In this document: piece by piece, positions 62,001 to 64,000 of the stretch
Layout: the number at the start of each line of letters is the position of its first letter
Position numbering within the stretch: position 1 is the stretch's first letter
Origin: Deltaproteobacteria bacterium
Lineage (GTDB): Bacteria > Myxococcota_A > UBA9042 > PHBI01
NCBI GenBank assembly: GCA_020632715.1
Contig: JACKFA010000008.1
Coordinates: 410,256-474,255, forward strand
Reading direction: 5' to 3'
Length of the DNA stretch: 64,000 nt
The notes under the pieces: generated by a model
The model's database searches: none
The model's input: the letters and a program-made list of their open reading frames with translations, nothing else
Told to the model about the DNA's origin: nothing
Position numbers and translations under genes: made by a program

Positions 62001-64000
62001 GCGTGCGGGCTCGACCTCGGCGAGGGCGAGATCGGCGTGGTCGCGAGCATCGCGACGCCCGAGGTGGAGTCGTCGGTGACCGACAACGACGCCGCGGCGA
62101 CGACGTACCTGTCGGGCGGCGGCGCGGAGCTCGCGGTGGCCTCGGAGATCAGCCGGTCGGCGGTCGGAGACGGTGACGAGTACGCGGTGACCGTGTGGTT
62201 CCGGAACGCCGGGACGGTCGCGGTCGGCGCGGCCGAGCTCGTGGTGGGCCTCCCCGGCGGGGACGCGGCGTACGTGGCGGGCTCGGCGCCCGGGGCGACC
62301 CTCGTCGAGGGGACGCTGGCTTGGAACCTCGGGACGCTCCTCGCGGCGCAGACGGGCTCGGTGACCTACAAGGTTCGCGCGCAGGGCGGCGTGGAGGCGC
62401 AGGCGGCGAGCCTGTCGGCGAGCGGCGGCTGCGGCGCGCTCGCGACGGTGCCCGTGCCGGAGATCGAGGACGGGCCCGGGCTCGGGCTCGTGAAGTCGGC
62501 GTCCACGGGGGCTGCCTGCGGCGAGGGCGCGGGCGCGCTCGTGACGTGGTCGCTCGTGGTGTCGAACGCGGGGGCGCCGCTCACCGACGTGCTCGTAACC
62601 GACGCGGTGCCGGCGGGCGCGGTGTACGTGGCGGGCAGCATCGCGGGCGTGGGCGCGGACGACGCGGACGCGGCGGCGCCGACGTGGCGGATCCCGGCGC
62701 TCGGGACGGGCGAGGCGCTGACGCTGACGTATCAGGCGCGGGTGACCGGCGCCGAGGGGTCCGTGGCCGCCGGGACGGCGACGGCGGTGGCGGGCGGCAC
62801 GAGCGTGTCGGCGGACGGCGGGGTGCTCGTCGCGTGCGACGCGGCGGTCGTGGTGGACAAGTCGTGGTCGGGGGCGTGCGCGGTCGGCGCCGGGCCCATC
62901 GCGGTGACGCTGACGGTGCGGAACCGGGGCGCGGGGGCGGTGCGCGGCGGCGCGCTGACCGACCACGTGCCGGCCGGGATGGCGGCCATGGGTGACGGCT
63001 TCGCCCTGGGTGAGGACGGGCGCACGGTGAGCTTCACGGTGGCGTCGCTGCTCCCGGGCGAGGTGAAGACGTACGGCTTCACGCTGGTGCCGACGGACGG
63101 GCTCGGCGCGGGGGACCTCTACACGAACCGGGCGGCGTTCGCGGCGAGCGGGTTCGTGCGGCAGACGTCGAACCAGGTCGGCGGGGCGGTGCTCGACTGC
63201 GACGACGGGGACGTGTGCACGACGGACGCGTGCGAGCCGCTGCTCGGCTGCACGAACGTGCTGACGCCGATCGCCGGGGTCGAGGACGCGTGCGACGGGG
63301 TCGACAACGACTGCGACGCGATGACGGACGAGGACTTCGTGACGGAGGTGACGAGCTGCGGTCGCGGGGCGTGCTCGGCGGAGGGGCTGACGGTCTGCGA
63401 CGGCGTGAACGGCGTTCACGACACGTGCGAGGCGGGGGAGCCGACGGACGAGGTGTGTGACCTCGCGGACAACGACTGCGACGGGCTCGCGGACGCGGCG
63501 GATCCGGATCTGGTGCTCGCGCCGTGCGAGCTGCAGCTCGGGGTGTGCGAGGGCGCGACGAAGACGCGGGACATGTGTGTCGGCGGCGAGTGGCTCCCGT
63601 GCACGCCGCAGATGTACGCGGCGAACGCGTTCCCGGCGCAGTACACGCCGAGCGGCGACACGAGCTGCGACGGGGTGAACAACGACTGCGACGGGGACGG
63701 CGAGGTCGAGCTCGTCGACGAGGACTACGTGCCCGTGCCGACGACGTGCGGGGTCGGGGCGTGCGCGGAGTCGATGGGCGAGAGGGCGTGCGTGGACGGG
63801 GCCGTGGTGGACACGTGCGACCCGTACGAGGGCGCGTCGGAGGAGACCTGCAACGGGGTGGACGACGACTGTGACGGCGCGGTGGACATGAGCGTCGAGG
63901 GCGGGGACGCGTGCTCGCCGCTCCAGACGGAGGTCGTGTGCCCGGCGGCGGTGGTCGGGGCGACGTCGGTGACGCTGACGTTCGTGAACCCGGTGGCGGA
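53094..64000 (+). CDS. Giant secreted DUF11-repeat protein with MopE-type repeats, 3' end outside window
   Basis: The frame from ATG 53094 is open to the window edge (3,635 codons) with no stop. A cleavable signal peptide (LFARVAALALVTTAAGAATA) opens it. I count about 12 DUF11-like beta-sandwich units, recognised by words such as GDxxxYTLTYGN and VxIxDxLPAG. Seven lie between about 54690 and 58200 and five between about 61340 and 62990. The middle (58900-60700) has two repeated beta modules ending in PFEYDP and segments like extracellular HAF repeats (GMDISDNELVVGV...AFAWTADRGYFDLT). From 63190 on come Cys/Asp repeats of MopE type: CDGVDNDCDAMTDED, CDLADNDCDG, CDGVNNDCDG and CNGVDDDCDG. The product is likely a surface adhesin or matrix protein; metal binding by the MopE part is inferred. 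Confidence 0.9.
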   Translation, partial: MRDLTLFARVAALALVTTAAGAATAAPTTNQNTGVWSDGFSDVSGLEEGTVGGAPGQEHVVHDPFGRLVTLAADPASPPATYTSGYFYTTAITPTSFSAWGRVYVDLSSATASGVTVTVHDAATGAQLGALTLGASDDPAYTGMASLAGLVTPATPAIRLKVALSRVGTPIAPTVKALKATWTPRSVLSVALDAPASKPSGDGIVIRVAASVSYVDATDFVAWAPAPAPVDNRYGQPAALTFVSATEGGQYHAGPGPLSIGSVSVPAGSVYWQRPTLASGNTFALYATFRSPNGLVQDLGYPFAASAAASNTSAAVTSAVKTTRITATARGYFTKSSSGTYIIGGQAYAPNDALVTMRLTAGDWLFQPIPNGAQDWNEAVVWDSIADFVAKGAVSGGGAVSAISNGGQFTETGATVHGVVVPPNSVYWDLGRLPLGQPQSLSYALQLNGQVVDDRSVTVNSCAGGAHEAGFDSGQRLVTGTNACAPGGSCGPMFACHPIIIGVDTTPGFAFGKGDSLGGSTGIRTGIDDNANRFVTYGDTIAFKLSVANSAVSALNDVVMIDRAPAGTTFSSATLPASANGSIWYYTGAATETPPAFFANPASPADDSLVAGWTTTRPAAVTWVAFWIPRLRSAYFNDADPASVIADFNVRVDDTGQVCQTATVDNVAWARFARYTPLGGAESAIGGGGLSAQDHEPVAVKPVLPNLAASNLQGPSSIDPGETGVWTVNVLNLDPSGNQVDTARAVSARIAIPQITANGVPRYLDVVGVNAGGGAVTYALPGEITVTWPTILPNQAKAVALSLGVPLGVKNATAMSVSAALSAQDDHACAPITAAPSKQTTITSAPALEVRKDVDLTVVAPGTTYNYALRYTNHGTAPSSKTWIVDRLPDGVTVLSASAPETAEIWFSSQGPPFNAGAPTTGGLPTKLLASFPFDDAVVRAHFTRGTATVAPGVVQAPAGAKWVAFLVDDPAFSPAILGVGGAGLLGVEVQVSPTAAVGTVLQNEALIVSDELLQSIGNQVVTTVSARPGLSLEKSCPEVISTGEPFTYRIDWVNDTTNQDDVVTIIDTLPLGFVPELGAVASSPAIASTATEMLEDGRMRVTWSFPVQPSLDVAWLEIPGEFVGVTSGTFATNDAVGIAENDTGAYSASQSCTTLVSNPDLFVRKLVDVADPRSGEAVTFTLSVSNENARRAEGVVVTDTMPAGLAYVGGSLAVRTPGWTLTSAPPAAGATSFTVTLQKAGVAAGEIPGSSGAVVLTYGASVGAAVVPGTTLENTVAVTTTTGEDAGFPNSATASVTTPLPDPYLTKTGPLLVKPGEGVTWKLTYGNGAREDATGVVIVDTFPEGPVADDRADFAFVAASAPAGVSAVWYSSAPLSAPPAVASPAAPGAGWTATPGAVVNHVLFVVGDLDALSGPFGITITAEARDPDGNLPSAGGTFEACAHIEMIGATYPDEDPTNNEGCVTTRTPGVDLAVTAACTPSGPSPGLPPGDVAELAVDVENTGTVNAYGVEVDATLAAALTLASHTASDVVVTRPGGEVTGPVDVSGERVAFPVTWTATGTSFVLGQTTDESRPDYYTKLGLSPGDHVAITVRARVADATPDSTAFSSDVAVTVAGRPGDEAEEILVNNADSCGAWVYRADPFVVKAVENTTGNPALAEAGDVLRYTLTYGNSGNFPASGVVIADDLPAGTSYVGGSLAGVPLGAVGELDDGSLAWALGDVDGARSLRVRWEDGAALPAPANATFSATSVADFELGVFDGTAAIAPGRVVLDNNATSTAMFEVPGASTIPYTMISTGERVVQFAVNPAYLQGFDGPTTITGIDFEKLDAGFVSLDAADVSLAYVADGVAPTEPGQPWQLHPAFADNVRPGTEVEVYDGPIVAYPVTGLGAITVPFAEPFEYDPAAGALLITLYMSGETAAASVAAYAGGANAPIDVGAWGFAASFDTPEGESFGPLVPRMRFSTDKGVTGIYESPTFPGADEGNVVRWGRVVASSTLTEGEDGAADDVAIDVVTPDGDVVLEDVVPDGTGAYDLSAVSAAEHPSLKLRARLTASTASCTQEVRPDDASEFYGVGMDISDNELVVGVTVDGNVQRPATAFAWTADRGYFDLTTTVPAVAEFDPASPDSPFQEIAPTSVNESGLIAGYGVTNPDGIPLDESCGVDYAPANATLVVPSVVRDRAGNTSSSVYLRAQNFYVGSYFGTPDGLLPVTIRSLRLRTDGGNATQTGTWGGLRVSMGYGVTSASTTFAANYTSEPVVVYEGDVTFDVALGNATTWDIEIPLSQPFEYDPFQGPLVIDYQTFGAVPQLLLDCENGTSQLRISQSGLPTPGAPDATVANNQGGCGYATQFDVTYLDPTPSRVSLVWTPDSPTAPSAWTGACLAKPEVVARPQPDNLGTYWPGEPVDALRVLEDGSISGIVKRSFDRGAGTLTTWCPSAAGGFDPVALDAPGKDRPEPTKLLTAGVDGTLGGTVLLDDNVTFAAAVWIPNAGDGCANGWTAVDVSGAVPDWPQSGVIDVTASGLALVSNLTSFGGGSSSALVDFTATPPALLWQVDGFFATRLGTGLPSDGNAHALDAAGDAFLISAQYAAVRVSPDGTVTPLDVEFGVLPVTNNLAGDVGTVTIFDGSAGLLTDERGLLRIAPLPNAATRLAIPVGVTSGRAVMGTAVPTINLASPRIFLWHDCRSDAPALEDWAVSYETDRPPRVTFDVEVGDLCQAEVLNRANVVTTTPQIATANDQSSASIAVNRADIAVSVTADRDVVSPYLPETEQPGEVVTYTATYTNLGPGTAHEVAVTMTPPPFAGIDDFFGDVALIDDYPAENGGYTFVFASLEPGQSVTVVASGENDIGVVGALASASASADARTVDCAADNDEASTSVVVGGFPNDVVAIEGPAFAGAGETLTYTVTYGNTGNTVATASVVSVSYPAGLQLTSASVQANTTSATGATFNVGDLLPGDEGEIVLTLATPACGLDLGEGEIGVVASIATPEVESSVTDNDAAATTYLSGGGAELAVASEISRSAVGDGDEYAVTVWFRNAGTVAVGAAELVVGLPGGDAAYVAGSAPGATLVEGTLAWNLGTLLAAQTGSVTYKVRAQGGVEAQAASLSASGGCGALATVPVPEIEDGPGLGLVKSASTGAACGEGAGALVTWSLVVSNAGAPLTDVLVTDAVPAGAVYVAGSIAGVGADDADAAAPTWRIPALGTGEALTLTYQARVTGAEGSVAAGTATAVAGGTSVSADGGVLVACDAAVVVDKSWSGACAVGAGPIAVTLTVRNRGAGAVRGGALTDHVPAGMAAMGDGFALGEDGRTVSFTVASLLPGEVKTYGFTLVPTDGLGAGDLYTNRAAFAASGFVRQTSNQVGGAVLDCDDGDVCTTDACEPLLGCTNVLTPIAGVEDACDGVDNDCDAMTDEDFVTEVTSCGRGACSAEGLTVCDGVNGVHDTCEAGEPTDEVCDLADNDCDGLADAADPDLVLAPCELQLGVCEGATKTRDMCVGGEWLPCTPQMYAANAFPAQYTPSGDTSCDGVNNDCDGDGEVELVDEDYVPVPTTCGVGACAESMGERACVDGAVVDTCDPYEGASEETCNGVDDDCDGAVDMSVEGGDACSPLQTEVVCPAAVVGATSVTLTFVNPVA

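Overview
The window is very GC-rich DNA with G or C at almost every third codon position. It carries many secreted lipoproteins whose lipobox Cys is followed by acidic Asp/Thr/Ala-rich linkers, Kazal-domain arrays, MopE-type Cys/Asp repeats, a very large DUF11 repeat protein, STAND-type ATPase regulators and a near-consensus sigma-54 promoter. Together these suggest a predatory or saprophytic member of the Myxococcota (Polyangiales-like). This is inference from gene content; there is no rRNA or other phylogenetic marker here. I see no tRNA, rRNA, CRISPR array, transposase or phage gene.

Layout. 1-4577: 3' part of a giant HEAT-repeat protein. 4578-5116: a nested inverted-repeat array built from CACGGAG words. 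5117-11067 (minus): alpha/beta hydrolase, a 1196-residue Kazal/antistasin lipoprotein and an AraC-type regulator. 11231-19113: a peptidylglycine-monooxygenase-like copper lipoprotein, a ViaA-like VWA protein, a frameshifted STAND ATPase regulator, a small lipoprotein, a RavA-like MoxR ATPase and a membrane protein. 19260-27916: pseudouridine synthase, CoA-type Nudix hydrolase, a sigma-54-preceded membrane-anchored protein, quinone oxidoreductase, a frameshifted TPR lipoprotein, a DUF4331 pair, a small lipoprotein and a CDF metal exporter. 27917-28214: a second CACGGAG array. 28215-43518 (mostly minus): alpha-amylase lipoprotein, U32 peptidase-like protein, methyltransferase, PilZ protein, a frameshifted papain-fold lipoprotein, esterase, DPP4-type S9 peptidase, thioredoxin-like lipoprotein operon and a double-HTH LuxR regulator. 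43619-51937 (plus): CpxR/CpxA-like two-component system with a Spy/CpxP-like gene, paired acyl-CoA dehydrogenases, an SMR exporter, a DUF1993 protein and a tandem-fused phosphofructokinase. 51978-52826: a Cys-rich lipoprotein. 53094 to the right edge: a secreted protein of more than 3,600 residues with about 12 DUF11-like domains followed by MopE-type repeats, running off the window.

How the parts fit. Much of the window is devoted to the cell envelope and outside: protease-inhibitor arrays, peptidase, amylase, esterase and large adhesin-like repeat proteins. Around this sit an envelope-stress-like signalling cluster (43619-46104) and a RavA/ViaA-like chaperone pair. Core metabolism is represented by phosphofructokinase, acyl-CoA dehydrogenases, QOR and RNA modification enzymes.

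Three genes (13857-16287, 22820-24144, 34675-35441) read as one protein only if frameshifts at GC-rich runs are allowed. These may be assembly errors or real pseudogenes. Convergent gene pairs are packed very tightly, and all three CACGGAG repeat loci sit at convergent junctions.
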